A DNA stretch of 64,000 nucleotides from Mucilaginibacter ginsenosidivorax (GCF_007971525.1 NZ_CP042437.1:3410001-3474000), one strand, 5' to 3'. Shown: positions 1 to 8,992, counted from the stretch's first letter. Notes: generated from the sequence alone by a model not told the origin. Numbers and translations: made by a program.

Positions 1-1635
1 TTGCGCCAATTGCCTTTTACCGTATTGATGGATGTGGCCGTTACAGCCAAAAAGGCCATCAATATAACATCGGCCAGTGTAATGGAAGCGCCGGATGCCT
101 TAAAAGAGGTGCAAAACTATTATAACGAGATTGACCGGCCGCATGTAACCATCAGCCTGTTAACCTCTACAGCGAAGAGCCCAACAGGCAAAATGCAGTT
201 ATGCGCGTCCACTTCGTTTTTATTTAACGAGCCCCATGGCCAGGAACCGCGCATTATTCACGAAATGTGGGATAATAACATGCACCTGATGAAATTTAGC
301 AAAGCGGTTGCCGCAGGCGAAACTTATAAATACGCGGTTACAGGTTCATCCATAACTTCGGCACACCATGCCGATCCCTTAAACGAGGCGGAACGCCTTA
401 CTATTTTTGCCAAACTGGAAGGCCGCGACCGCCTGATCAAATTCCACAACAAAGCCTGGGACGACCTATGGGCCAGCGATATCCAGATTGAAGGCGATGC
501 GCAGGCACAACAGGATGTACATAGTATGCTGTATCACCTGTATTCGTTTTCGCGGGCGGGTACTGCTTACTCGCCGTCGCCAATGGGGCTTTCGGGTTTG
601 GGTTATAACGGCCACATTTTTTGGGATTGCGATATCTGGATGTACCCCGCTATGCTGGTGCTGCACCCCGAAATTGCTAAATCAATGGTTGAATACCGTT
701 TTGAACGTCTGGATGCAGCCCGTAAAAATGCTTTTTCGCATGGTTATAAAGGTGCTATGTTCCCCTGGGAAAGCGCCGATAGCGGGGTAGAGGAAACCCC
801 TGTTTGGGCCTTGAGCGGTCCGTTTGAACACCATATTACTGCTGATGTTGCCCTTGCTGCCTGGAATTATTATTGTGTAACCCAGGACAAACAATGGCTG
901 CGCGAAAAAGGCTGGCCCATACTATCGGCCACAGCCGATTTTTGGGCAAGCCGGGTTGAACGTAATGGCCCCGGGCATTACGATATCAAAAACGTGGTAG
1001 CCGCTGATGAGTGGGCCGAAAATATTGATAACAATGCCTTTACCAACGCCGCCGCTATAGCCAACCTGCAAAACGCCGCCGCCGCCGCCAAAATATTGGG
1101 CGAAAAAGCAGATGCCGACTGGCAGCTGGTAGCACAAAATATTCCCATCCTGAAAATGGATAACGGTGTAACCCGCGAACATGCCACCTACAACGGCGAA
1201 GGTATTAAGCAAGCAGATGTTAACCTGCTGGCCTACCCGCTGAAAACGATAACCGACGCCGGCCAGGTTAAAAAAGACTTGGAATACTACGAAACCCGTG
1301 TACCCAACGAAGGAACTCCGGCCATGACCCAGGCTGTTTTTGCCCTGTTATATGCCCGCCTGGGCAACGGCGATAAAGCATACCATTTTTTTAAAGACGC
1401 TTACGAGCCAAACCTAAACCCGCCATTTCGCGTAATTGCCGAAACCAAGGGCGGTGCTAATCCCTATTTTGCAACAGGCGCTGGCGGTATTATCCAAAGC
1501 TTGCTCATGGGTTTTGGAGGGTTGGATATAACCCCCACAGGTATTACACAGTTAAAAAGCAAGCTGCCTGTTAACTGGAAATCGTTAAAGATAACCGGTG
1601 TGGGGATGGATAAGCTAACTTATATTATTAAGTAA
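1..1635 (+). CDS. GH65 family glycoside hydrolase (acid trehalase/PGGHG-like), 5' truncated
   Basis: The reading frame is already open at the left edge, so the N-terminus is missing and the first TTG is not a start. The visible 544 residues hold the GH65 (alpha/alpha)6 barrel. The conserved FWDCDIWMYP segment lies near residue 206, and ADEWAEN at about 335-341 carries the expected general-acid glutamate (E337 in visible numbering). A KQADVNLLAYPL segment and a glycine-rich GAGGIIQSL C-terminal motif follow. The KQAD-LL-YPL pattern resembles GH65 hydrolases (acid trehalase, glucosylgalactosyl-hydroxylysine glucosidase) more than phosphorylases; this is my inference. The enzyme would cleave an alpha-glucosyl linkage in the periplasm or cytoplasm. 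It sits beside a trehalase and an alpha-glucosidase, which fits alpha-glucoside use. Substrate is unproven. Confidence 0.85.
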   Translation: MRQLPFTVLMDVAVTAKKAINITSASVMEAPDALKEVQNYYNEIDRPHVTISLLTSTAKSPTGKMQLCASTSFLFNEPHGQEPRIIHEMWDNNMHLMKFSKAVAAGETYKYAVTGSSITSAHHADPLNEAERLTIFAKLEGRDRLIKFHNKAWDDLWASDIQIEGDAQAQQDVHSMLYHLYSFSRAGTAYSPSPMGLSGLGYNGHIFWDCDIWMYPAMLVLHPEIAKSMVEYRFERLDAARKNAFSHGYKGAMFPWESADSGVEETPVWALSGPFEHHITADVALAAWNYYCVTQDKQWLREKGWPILSATADFWASRVERNGPGHYDIKNVVAADEWAENIDNNAFTNAAAIANLQNAAAAAKILGEKADADWQLVAQNIPILKMDNGVTREHATYNGEGIKQADVNLLAYPLKTITDAGQVKKDLEYYETRVPNEGTPAMTQAVFALLYARLGNGDKAYHFFKDAYEPNLNPPFRVIAETKGGANPYFATGAGGIIQSLLMGFGGLDITPTGITQLKSKLPVNWKSLKITGVGMDKLTYIIK

Positions 1636-1666
1636 TATTACCAATAACACAGTTGAAACATCTAAA

Positions 1667-1848
1667 TGAAACCTCGCGACAGGTGAAATATTTTTTCTCT
1701 CTCTCGCGGGGTTAGCACAGCGTAACCCGTGAGTAAATCTGGCGTAAGCTTCCAGCTTACGTTGCCAAATTGTAAATACATTTAATTTGAACACGGTGCG
1801 GCTAAAAGCTGCAGCCAGGTTGTGTCACGAGTTGAAACCTCGCGACAG
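1667..1848. repeat. intergenic repeat element bounded by 16-bp direct repeats
   Basis: The 16-mer TGAAACCTCGCGACAG occurs at 1667-1682 and again at 1833-1848. Between the copies are a hairpin with a perfect 8-bp stem (1743-1750 with 1754-1761) and a second stem built from GGGTTA and TAACCC near 1710-1731. It fills the gap between two convergent genes. No coding sequence is visible. It looks like a small REP/MITE-like unit and may also help end transcription. Confidence 0.55.
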
Positions 1849-1868
1849 ACGAATAATACATACAATTA

Positions 1869-3461
1869 TCAATTCTGATTTTCCGGCAAATCTTTGCTTT
1901 CATGTTCGGTATCAATATGGTAACGGTTAATCAGGTGCAGCAGCACGCCGTTGGTCCAGCCGAAGCCGTCCTGTAACGGGTATTCGCCGCCGCCGGCGGT
2001 AAGCTTGGTATCAACCACATTATATTTTTCAAGCAGTTTGCCCGTTTGTTTAAATACCCTGATGTTTAACCGTAGCCAGCGCGTGGCAATTTCTTTGGCC
2101 AGGGCGTTGTAATGATAGTTCTCCAGGCCATCAATGGCCATATACTGTAAAGGCGCCCAGCCATTTGGTGCATCCCACTGCTGGCCCGAGAAGTTTAGGG
2201 TAGTAACCAATCCCCCTGCTTTCAGGAAGTTGTTTTTTAACCCCTCAGCTACCAGGCGGGCCTGCTCATCAGTAGCTATTTTAAATTCCAGCGGAAATTC
2301 GGCTGCCAGGGTAGGTATGGTTGATAGCTGGTTTAGCTGCCAGTTGTAATCATCAAACCAGCCTGTTTTTTGGTTCCAGCAGTACTTTAAAATGGCGGCT
2401 TTACGGCGGGCCGCCCTTTCGCGGTATAGCTTGGCCAGCTTTCCATTATAAATTTGATTAAGGCTGCGGGCTATGGTAAGTTCAAGATTATACAGCAAGC
2501 AATTCAGATCAACCGGTATCAGGTTGGTGGTTTGTATGGCTGGCAGTTTGCCCGATGCATCAAACCAGCGCGTGCTAAAATCCCAGCCCGAGGCTGCGGC
2601 TGCCCTGACGTTATGGTAAAATTGTGGCAACGGTTGTTGGGTTTCTTTACCGGCTGTTACATCCTGTACAAATGATTCCTCGCGTGGCTGGTCGCTTTCG
2701 TCCCAGTAACGGTTCAAAAGTTCGCCGCCTGTCATTCTCACAACCCTGTGCGAGGCCTGGTTAGCGGCCAAACCTTCCCAGCCCTGCATCCAGTACTCAT
2801 ATTCTTTGATTAATTGCGGCCTGAAATGGATTAATACTTTCTCTCCTTCATTTTTTGCCAGCAGGTTTACCATCATGGCAAAAAATGGTGGTTGCGACCG
2901 GGTAAGGTAATAAGCCCGGTTACCGTTGGGGATAAAACCATACTTGTCAATCAGGTAAGCAAAATTCTCAACCATGTTATGAATCACCTTTACCTGGTGG
3001 CTTTCCTGCAGGCCCAGCATGGTAAAGTACGAATCCCAGTAGTAAATTTCCCTGAACCTGCCACCCGGTACTATATAGGGGTTTGGCAAAGCCAGTGATG
3101 ACGAAAATGGCTTGGCCTCATCGGGCCGGCGCTGTAAAACATGCCATAAGGTATCAATATGTTTGCGGATACCTGCTTCAATATCTGTTTGAAACGAGCT
3201 ATGCGATACCGGCATATCAAAATGTGCCAGTACAAATGTTTTAATATCAAAGCCAGGTTTATCCTTTTCATCCTGGTAAGCTTTCATGATCATGGCCGGA
3301 TCCTGTTTGGGCACAGCATCTACAAAAGTTTTATTATCCGGAAAAATCCGGCCCAGCTGAACGGCTTCAAACAAGCCTGGAAATTGTTGCCGCGGTGTTA
3401 GCGTTTGTGCTTTAACGCTAATGGTAAAAAATAAAAACGCGAGTAAAAAAAGTCTTCTCAT
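1869..3461 (-). CDS. treA: periplasmic trehalase (GH37)
   Basis: Hydrolyses alpha,alpha-trehalose to two glucose molecules. A signal peptide ends near AQ at residue 19, so export is expected. Both trehalase signatures are present: PGGRFREIYYWDSYF at about 132-146 and QWDAPNGWAP at 428-437. The catalytic aspartate of GWDFSTRW is D294. The glutamates of LLEKY (E478) and GGEYPLQDGFGW (E493) supply the base side of the active site. The length of 530 residues is normal for GH37. It is convergent with the GH65 gene and divergent from the GH13 gene, so it probably shares a control region with the latter. Confidence 0.95.
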   Translation of the reverse strand: MRRLFLLAFLFFTISVKAQTLTPRQQFPGLFEAVQLGRIFPDNKTFVDAVPKQDPAMIMKAYQDEKDKPGFDIKTFVLAHFDMPVSHSSFQTDIEAGIRKHIDTLWHVLQRRPDEAKPFSSSLALPNPYIVPGGRFREIYYWDSYFTMLGLQESHQVKVIHNMVENFAYLIDKYGFIPNGNRAYYLTRSQPPFFAMMVNLLAKNEGEKVLIHFRPQLIKEYEYWMQGWEGLAANQASHRVVRMTGGELLNRYWDESDQPREESFVQDVTAGKETQQPLPQFYHNVRAAAASGWDFSTRWFDASGKLPAIQTTNLIPVDLNCLLYNLELTIARSLNQIYNGKLAKLYRERAARRKAAILKYCWNQKTGWFDDYNWQLNQLSTIPTLAAEFPLEFKIATDEQARLVAEGLKNNFLKAGGLVTTLNFSGQQWDAPNGWAPLQYMAIDGLENYHYNALAKEIATRWLRLNIRVFKQTGKLLEKYNVVDTKLTAGGGEYPLQDGFGWTNGVLLHLINRYHIDTEHESKDLPENQN

Positions 3462-3671
3462 GTAATGTATTGATGCGCCTTTTTAAGGGTAAGGCAGTGG
3501 GTTTATAATAGTGTATAAATTTAATGTTTTTAAGTATAAATGTGTATCATCAACACTATTAATTTGCTGCGTTTTTTAAACATATTTTGCAGCATGCGTA
3601 AAATGTTATAACTTGAACTTTATTACCCGGAATGCCAATTTAACCTGCTGCTGTTTAGTTATTTACTGATC
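3462..3671. promoter_or_regulatory. divergent promoter region of treA and the GH13 gene
   Basis: A 210-bp AT-rich spacer separates two divergently read alpha-glucosidic enzymes and must hold both promoters. No full Bacteroidota promoter stands out. The 11-mer TAAGTATAAAT at 3531-3541 is repeated exactly inside the palindrome upstream of the GH97 gene (33600-33610), which suggests a common operator half-site. Weak evidence. Confidence 0.35.
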
Positions 3672-5405
3672 ATGAAAATTTTTAACCCGCTTATCATAAG
3701 TGCTGCCTTTTTGCTATTGGGCAGTAATTACAGTTGTGCCCAAAACAGCCTGCCCCACAAAGACAGCCTTGACCGTAAATGGTGGAAAGAAGCTGTGGTT
3801 TACCAGCTTTATCCGCGCAGTTTTAATGATGTGGATGGCGATGGCATTGGCGATTTAAAAGGAATAATTGCAAAGCTTGATTATATAAAAAGTTTAGGCG
3901 TTGATGCCGTATGGCTTAACCCCATATATGGGTCGCCAAATGACGATAACGGTTATGATGTGAGCGACTACCGCGACATTATGAAAGATTTTGGCACCAT
4001 GGCCGATTTTGATGCCATGCTTAAAGGCATGCATGCCCGCGGCATAAAACTGGTGATGGACCTGGTGGTAAACCATAGTAGTGATGAGCACGAATGGTTT
4101 AAAAAAAGCCGCAGTTCGCGCAATAGCCCTTACCGCGAATATTACCATTGGTGGAATGCCGAAAAAGGCAAACCGCCTTACCGTTATAGCCTTTTTGATG
4201 TAAACCATGATGCATGGCGGTATGATTCGCTTACCAATGCCTATTACCTGCATTATTTTTCGCGCAAGCAACCCGATCTTAACTGGGAAAACCCCAAGCT
4301 AAGGCAGGAAGTATACGATATTATGAAGTTTTGGGGCGATAAGGGGATTGATGGTTTCAGGCTGGATGCGTTCCAGTTTGCGGCAAAAGATACCACCTTC
4401 CCGGCTTTCCCGAATGGGTTTGAAAAAAACTTTACCCAATATTACGGTATGCAGGGTAACCTGCATGGTTACCTGCAGGAAATGAACCAGCAGGTTTTAA
4501 GCAAATACAATGTAATGAGCGTAGCCGAAGGGGCCGGCAATACGTTTGAAGATGCACACAATTTGGTTGATGCCGACAGGAATGAACTGAATATGGCTTA
4601 TGCCTTTGAAGCCGTGGATATAGCTAAACCCGATGGCTATAGCGTGTTGCATTTAAAGCAGATATTTACTAAATGGGATAGCGCGTTTGCTGCAAAAGGA
4701 TGGCTATCTATTTTCCTGGCCAATCATGACCAGGCGAGGCTGGTTACCCGGTTTGGTAACGATAGCCCGGAGTTTAGGGCGGTATCGTCAAAAATGCTGA
4801 CAACGTTTTTAATGACCATGCGCGGTACCCCTTATTACTACAATGGCGACGAACTGGGAATGACCAACGCCGGGTTTAGCAAAGCCGAAGATTATCGTGA
4901 TGTGCAAACCTTGAACGAATACCAGCGCCAGAAAAACCTGGGCACCGATATGCAAAAGTATTTACAGCGCATGAGTTTTGAAAGCAGGGACAATAGCCGC
5001 ACACCCTTTCAATGGAACAATAGTAAAAATGCAGGCTTTTCGACCGGAAAACCATGGATTGCTGTAAATCCCAATTATACAACGATTAATGTAGCTGCCC
5101 AGGAAAAGGATGGCAATAGTACCCTTAACTATTTCAGGAAAGTTGTAAAATTACGCAAAGATAATCTTGCATTGGTATATGGTAAATACACCTTGCTTGA
5201 TGGCCAAAACGCCGATACTTACAGCTATACCAGGGAACTGGATGGTAAAAAATTGCTGGTATTATTAAATTTTACAAGCAATGTGGCCACAACCAACACC
5301 GGGGTAGATTTTAGTAAAGCCAATGTTTTATTGGGTAATTACCCTCAATCTTCAAAAAACGGAACGCTTAAACCTTATGAAGCGGTAGTTTACGAACTGA
5401 AATAA
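3672..5405 (+). CDS. GH13 alpha-glucosidase (oligo-1,6-glucosidase type)
   Basis: Acts on short alpha-glucans or alpha-glucosides. A signal peptide covers about residues 1-23 (hydrophobic core, then a cysteine near residue 22 in NYSCAQ, possibly a lipobox). All four GH13 regions are visible: DLVVNH, GFRLDA with nucleophile D232, AEG with acid/base E286, and NHD with transition-state stabiliser D353. The N-terminal WWKEAVVYQLYPRSF and DGDGIGDLKGI segments are typical of the oligo-1,6-glucosidase and trehalose-6-phosphate hydrolase subfamily. Export argues against a phosphorylated substrate. 577 residues is full length. It pairs with trehalase across a divergent promoter. Exact linkage preference cannot be read from sequence. 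Confidence 0.92.
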   Translation: MKIFNPLIISAAFLLLGSNYSCAQNSLPHKDSLDRKWWKEAVVYQLYPRSFNDVDGDGIGDLKGIIAKLDYIKSLGVDAVWLNPIYGSPNDDNGYDVSDYRDIMKDFGTMADFDAMLKGMHARGIKLVMDLVVNHSSDEHEWFKKSRSSRNSPYREYYHWWNAEKGKPPYRYSLFDVNHDAWRYDSLTNAYYLHYFSRKQPDLNWENPKLRQEVYDIMKFWGDKGIDGFRLDAFQFAAKDTTFPAFPNGFEKNFTQYYGMQGNLHGYLQEMNQQVLSKYNVMSVAEGAGNTFEDAHNLVDADRNELNMAYAFEAVDIAKPDGYSVLHLKQIFTKWDSAFAAKGWLSIFLANHDQARLVTRFGNDSPEFRAVSSKMLTTFLMTMRGTPYYYNGDELGMTNAGFSKAEDYRDVQTLNEYQRQKNLGTDMQKYLQRMSFESRDNSRTPFQWNNSKNAGFSTGKPWIAVNPNYTTINVAAQEKDGNSTLNYFRKVVKLRKDNLALVYGKYTLLDGQNADTYSYTRELDGKKLLVLLNFTSNVATTNTGVDFSKANVLLGNYPQSSKNGTLKPYEAVVYELK

Positions 5406-5674
5406 AGTATTTGAAATCAGTTATTTGATTGCCCATGGCTGCGTTTATACCTGATGGCGAGGTCTCCGTTGTGGCCTTTTAGTTTTTTGTAAAACTTCAT
5501 ATTATTTTATTGGATAATCATCGCCGCTCTTGCTGGCACCATGCTTACGGGCTACAGACATTGGAAAAATGGGGTGGAAGTATTAATTGGGTATAATTAT
5601 TCTTTTAAGCATATGTCCTATTCTGTATATCTCAATCGCTATTAGGGCATAAGTAAACACCAATAAACAACACC

Positions 5675-6148
5675 ATGAAACAACGACTCAATGTTTTTGA
5701 AAAAGGCCAGGGCGCTATGAAAGCTTTGTATGGACTGGGCATTTACCTGGCTAAGTCGCCGGTTGAGCAACCGCTTTTAAATTTAATTTATTTCAGGGTA
5801 TCGCAGGTTAACGGTTGTGCCTATTGCCTGGATATGCACTCAAAAGACCTGCGTGCTAATGGCGAAACCGAACAACGCCTGTATATGTTAAATGCCTGGC
5901 GGGAAGCCCCTTTTTACACCGATAGGGAACGCGCCGCATTGGCGTGGGCCGAAGCTTTGACAAAAATTACAGGTGGCCCCGTACCCGACGAAATTTACGC
6001 AACAGCCCGCGAACAGTTTACCGAGGAGGAGTTGGTTGATTTAACTTTGGCTGTTATCACCATTAACAGCTACAATCGCGTTAACCTTGCATTCCCTAAT
6101 GTGGCCGCTGTTGGTACGTACAAAGTTGGCGCACACGCTGTTCAATAA
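5675..6148 (+). CDS. carboxymuconolactone decarboxylase family protein (AhpD-like)
   Basis: A 157-residue all-helical protein of the CMD/AhpD family. The redox motif is GCAYCLDMHSKDL, with cysteines 48 and 51 and histidine 55 in the usual CxxCxxxH arrangement. AhpD-like proteins act as thiol peroxidases or reductants of peroxiredoxin. It is cytoplasmic, with no signal peptide. It stands alone: the 269 bp before it hold no convincing gene, only a 27-codon minus-strand frame, and a hairpin follows. The physiological partner is unknown. Confidence 0.88.
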   Translation: MKQRLNVFEKGQGAMKALYGLGIYLAKSPVEQPLLNLIYFRVSQVNGCAYCLDMHSKDLRANGETEQRLYMLNAWREAPFYTDRERAALAWAEALTKITGGPVPDEIYATAREQFTEEELVDLTLAVITINSYNRVNLAFPNVAAVGTYKVGAHAVQ

Positions 6149-6188
6149 TTAGCCAGGCTTAAGGTAGCAAATTGAATATCTTAATTAA

Positions 6189-6227
6189 ATAAGCCCGGCT
6201 ATTATCTTTTGAAATACCCGGGCTTAT
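6189..6227 (+). terminator. possible terminator hairpin after the AhpD-like gene
   Basis: ATAAGCCCGG at 6189-6198 pairs exactly with CCGGGCTTAT at 6218-6227. The loop is about 19 nt and there is no long T-run after it, so intrinsic termination is only moderately supported. Confidence 0.4.
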
Positions 6228-6247
6228 CATATAATTCTTATCGACGT

Positions 6248-6364
6248 TTAGCTGGTTTTAGTTTTACGCCTTAAAAACCTGGTCGCTAATTTTTTTGCCC
6301 TTGCCGAATTTCGAAATTTCAGGACAATAACCGACCACGCGGCAATCAATAATGCAGCAATCAT
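6248..6364 (-). CDS. possible 38-residue membrane peptide
   Basis: A short frame reads MIAALLIAAWSVIVLKF followed by a strongly basic tail with repeated Arg and Lys. That is a single predicted membrane helix with a positive-inside tail. It is the only coding-like signal in the 327-bp gap between the AhpD-like gene and the MDR reductase. No ribosome binding site or family is recognised, so it may be chance. Confidence 0.25.
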   Translation of the reverse strand: MIAALLIAAWSVIVLKFRNSARAKKLATRFLRRKTKTS

Positions 6365-6475
6365 AACGTTGTTGTCAAAGTGTTAGTGAATGAGGATACA
6401 GAAGCTGATAGTGTATTGATTTGAAAATAAATACGTTATTGCCTTATTTGGGGCTTCTGTTCCAACGGGATAGCA

Positions 6476-7447
6476 TCAAATAGTTACAACCAGTCGCTGC
6501 CCGTCGGGTACATCTAAATTCCAAAGCTCGGCAATGTCTTCGAGTTTAACGTTGATGGTATCTACTTTTAGTTTCCCTTCGGCTGCAAGGGCAAACATTT
6601 CGGGTAGTATGCCTGTAAAAAGCTGGCTAACCTCCTGTTTTGACCAGGCACCAAGCCCCGATCCGGTGAGCTGAAGATCGACGCTCCGCAAATTGGCGGC
6701 AGATAACTGGATGATATCACCCGCCATGCTGCCAACCGATACATACCGAATCTTGTTTGTAAATGAACCGTCGCCCTTTAAACAGGCAAGTATCATTTCG
6801 GCGATATGGCCCCACAGGTAATCTATAATAACGTCAATGGGTGTTTGTGCGTGTATAGCCTTAATACGGGCCATAAATTGTTCATCATCCTGCAAAACAG
6901 AAACCGCCTCATCGCCACCCATCGTCAGCAAGTCATCAAGCGATTTTTGATTTCTGCCGGTTACAATCACTCTTTTTGCACCATAATGTTTGGCAATTTG
7001 AACGGCTACCCGGCCTGTAAAACCGGTAGCGCCATTTACCAGCACCACATCGCCCGGCTTAATACCGGCTTTAAACTGTAAACCCATTGCCGCGCCTATT
7101 ACGGCGTTGGGTAAGGCTGCTGCAGCCGCATCATCAAGTTCATCGGGTATTTTTACTATCCGGTCTTTATGAATGGTCGCTTTTTCAGCCAGCATACCGC
7201 TTATTGCCATGCCGTATACCCGCGTTCCATCTTCCAGCAGGCAAACGCCGTCGCCTCCAATTACCCGGCCGCTTGCCGCGGGCTCATTGCTTGAATAGTG
7301 TTTGCCGGCGGCGTGCCCTTTATCAAAGTGTTTAATGGCTACTGCTTTTACAGTTACCAATAGCTCATCGCTATTTTGAATTGCCGGCTCCGGAAAATCA
7401 ACATATTGAGGTAATTCCCCTTTTTGATACATTACTGCTGCTTTCAT
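6476..7447 (-). CDS. zinc-independent MDR quinone reductase-like oxidoreductase
   Basis: A 323-residue NADPH-dependent medium-chain reductase. The N-terminal GroES-like domain is followed by a Rossmann fold with the VNGATGFTGRVAVQIAKHYGA nucleotide-binding loop (split here by its AxxGxxG core) around residues 140-160. The cysteine and histidine ligands of zinc alcohol dehydrogenases are not evident, which fits the quinone oxidoreductase branch. The start is taken at MKAAVMY rather than 19 codons upstream, because the extension runs through a TAnnTTTG promoter box. A Crp/Fnr gene lies just upstream on the same strand, and a 16-bp palindrome sits between the two. Substrate is unknown. Confidence 0.85.
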   Translation of the reverse strand: MKAAVMYQKGELPQYVDFPEPAIQNSDELLVTVKAVAIKHFDKGHAAGKHYSSNEPAASGRVIGGDGVCLLEDGTRVYGMAISGMLAEKATIHKDRIVKIPDELDDAAAAALPNAVIGAAMGLQFKAGIKPGDVVLVNGATGFTGRVAVQIAKHYGAKRVIVTGRNQKSLDDLLTMGGDEAVSVLQDDEQFMARIKAIHAQTPIDVIIDYLWGHIAEMILACLKGDGSFTNKIRYVSVGSMAGDIIQLSAANLRSVDLQLTGSGLGAWSKQEVSQLFTGILPEMFALAAEGKLKVDTINVKLEDIAELWNLDVPDGQRLVVTI

Positions 7448-7467
7448 CTTTTTATTTTTTGTTAAGA

Positions 7468-7512
7468 CAAAATTAGCCGGAAAGGAAGCCCCCAACGATA
7501 ACATATGTTATC
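7468..7512 (-). promoter_or_regulatory. promoter and palindromic operator of the MDR reductase
   Basis: On the minus strand TAATTTTG (7468-7475) matches the Bacteroidota -7 box TAnnTTTG. A GTTG-type -33 element lies 17 nt upstream. A perfect 16-bp palindrome, GATAACATATGTTATC, covers 7497-7512 immediately beyond the -33 element. It is a plausible operator, perhaps for the adjacent Crp/Fnr protein; the pairing is inference. Confidence 0.5.
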
Positions 7513-7516
7513 AAGT

Positions 7517-8101
7517 TCAGAAATGTAATTTGCCTTTTGCAAGCTTGCTTTTAATACGGCTTAAGTGTACTTTGCTGATACCCAAGTATGATGCGATATA
7601 GTGTTGCGGTACCCGCTGTACAATATGAGGCCTTTCGCTCAGCAGTTTTTGATAACGCTCTTCGGGCGTATCCCTGATGAAAGAAACAAGTTCATTGATG
7701 TAATGGGATTGCCTGGCGGCAGATAGCCGAAGGGTCAACTGTGCAAAATCGGGCTCCCGGCTTAGTTCATCCATCAATTGAGTTACATATTGTTTGGGAA
7801 GTAAATAAACTATGGAGGGCTCTATAGTTTCAACCGTGAACGCACTTGGAGTATTATTGACAAAACTTTCGAGCGAAGCGAGGCCTTCATCCTCAAAAAA
7901 GAATTGTACAGTTTTGTCGTCCCCCTTGTTGTAAAAAAATGCGCGCACACAGCCTTTTTCAATAAAAATATAATTTTGTGATACCTTTCCTTCTTCCAGC
8001 AAAATGGTTTTTGCCGGTACCTCCAACCGTTTCTGATATTCCAGGTACTTATCCCAAAAAGGATTCAATTGAGGGAACTTATTTTTGAAATGGAAAATCA
8101 T
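7517..8101 (-). CDS. Crp/Fnr family transcriptional regulator
   Basis: The 194-residue protein has an N-terminal cyclic-nucleotide-binding beta barrel (a ...ILLEEGKVSQNYIFIEKGCVRAF... type segment near residues 33-55) and a C-terminal helix-turn-helix (YIASYLGISKVHLSRIKSKL, about 165-185). The start is placed at MIFHFKNKF; the upstream extension of 18 codons is not family-like. No N-terminal cysteine cluster is present, so it is not an Fnr-type iron-sulphur sensor. The HTH form is the one common in Bacteroidota Crp/Fnr proteins. It probably controls the reductase gene 70 bp downstream. Confidence 0.88.
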   Translation of the reverse strand: MIFHFKNKFPQLNPFWDKYLEYQKRLEVPAKTILLEEGKVSQNYIFIEKGCVRAFFYNKGDDKTVQFFFEDEGLASLESFVNNTPSAFTVETIEPSIVYLLPKQYVTQLMDELSREPDFAQLTLRLSAARQSHYINELVSFIRDTPEERYQKLLSERPHIVQRVPQHYIASYLGISKVHLSRIKSKLAKGKLHF

Positions 8102-8178
8102 AACCTGTATAATTAATATGCTAAGATAAGTTCCCTGCTTATAAAAGCCAGACATTTATAAAACGAGGCAGGAAAATC

Positions 8179-8283
8179 ACTTTTAAAAGTTGACAATGGA
8201 AAAAGGTAGCTCCTAAGGAGCAAAAAATGTTGAACTATTCGTTTTCTACAAACAGGTAGCCGCTACGCGGCAACTTAAAAGTG
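8179..8283. repeat. REP-like element of the RAYT-associated family
   Basis: The element is bounded by imperfect inverted ends (CACTTTTAAAAGTTG at 8179 and CAACTTAAAAGTG ending at 8283). Inside are two small palindromes, GGTAGCTCCTAAGGAGCAA and GGTAGCCGCTACGCGGCAA, with TTCTACAAA before the second. The same building blocks recur many times at 46300-47480 beside the IS200-like transposase gene. Confidence 0.6.
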
Positions 8284-8380
8284 TATTATTTTATAAAGGC
8301 GACCGTTTGTAGCTGAAAAAGTTAAAAGCGATTTCCCTGTAAAAACGAAGTGTGAAACCCGGCATTAACAATCAAGAGGC

Positions 8381-8992
8381 TTAAACAGTCATTTGCGGCA
8401 GATAGCCCGCGCTAAACGCGTTGACCGTTGATCGGGGTGTGAGTACAGTAACCAGGCCCGGCTTTACTGGTAAGCCCGGTTTTTCATACCCGGCAGGCGT
8501 CCAATGATGAAGCTGGTTATTGGCTACCAGGTAGGGTTCGCCATTAACTTGTATGAAAGTACCGTTGGGCAGGCCTTGTAAATCTTCATCAAAAGTTACC
8601 TTGTTGCCGTTTTTATCTATCCTTTCCTGGTGTGTAATCTCGTCGATTTTTCCAATGGCGGTTTTATTATCAAACCCATATCCGGGATTGCCCTTAAGCC
8701 ATGCTGTTTTAAACTTGTTGGCATCATCGCGGCGGCATTCAAAACAAGGGCGATGGCCGGCAGCAAAAGCGGTGGCCTCATCCAAAAAGAACAGTTCTGT
8801 CCACAAACCCGGCGACATCACCTCGCGGTGCCTGCCTTTAAACTGCAACAGGCAGGTAATCCAGGCTTTAAGCTTAAAGGGGCGCAGTATGGTTTTGGTA
8901 TTACCATGCAACTGACCGCGGTTACCTATCCAGGCACCCCGTGCATTTGTTTTGATAATATCGCCATGAGGGTTTACCCGGTTTTGCAGCAT
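8381..8992 (-). CDS. conserved uncharacterised protein with CxxC motif
   Basis: A 203-residue cytoplasmic protein without signal peptide or membrane segment. The segment AAGHRPCFECRR at about 77-88 holds C83 and C86 in a form reminiscent of the zinc-binding N-domain of Ada, but no second cysteine pair is evident. The start MLQNRVNPHGDI and the ARGAWIGNRGQLH and KAWITCLLQFKGR segments look conserved from memory of similar hypothetical proteins in Proteobacteria and Bacteroidota. The function is not known to me. It stands alone, flanked by repeats on one side and VOC genes on the other. Confidence 0.75.
   Translation of the reverse strand: MLQNRVNPHGDIIKTNARGAWIGNRGQLHGNTKTILRPFKLKAWITCLLQFKGRHREVMSPGLWTELFFLDEATAFAAGHRPCFECRRDDANKFKTAWLKGNPGYGFDNKTAIGKIDEITHQERIDKNGNKVTFDEDLQGLPNGTFIQVNGEPYLVANNQLHHWTPAGYEKPGLPVKPGLVTVLTPRSTVNAFSAGYLPQMTV

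Noticed and set aside
1..3. TTG at the window start as start codon of the GH65 gene
   Set aside because: The protein lacks the N-terminal GH65 domain, so the gene must begin upstream of the window.
5417..5500. 27-codon minus-strand frame between GH13 and AhpD-like genes
   Set aside because: Too short and no support; basic and without a hydrophobic segment.
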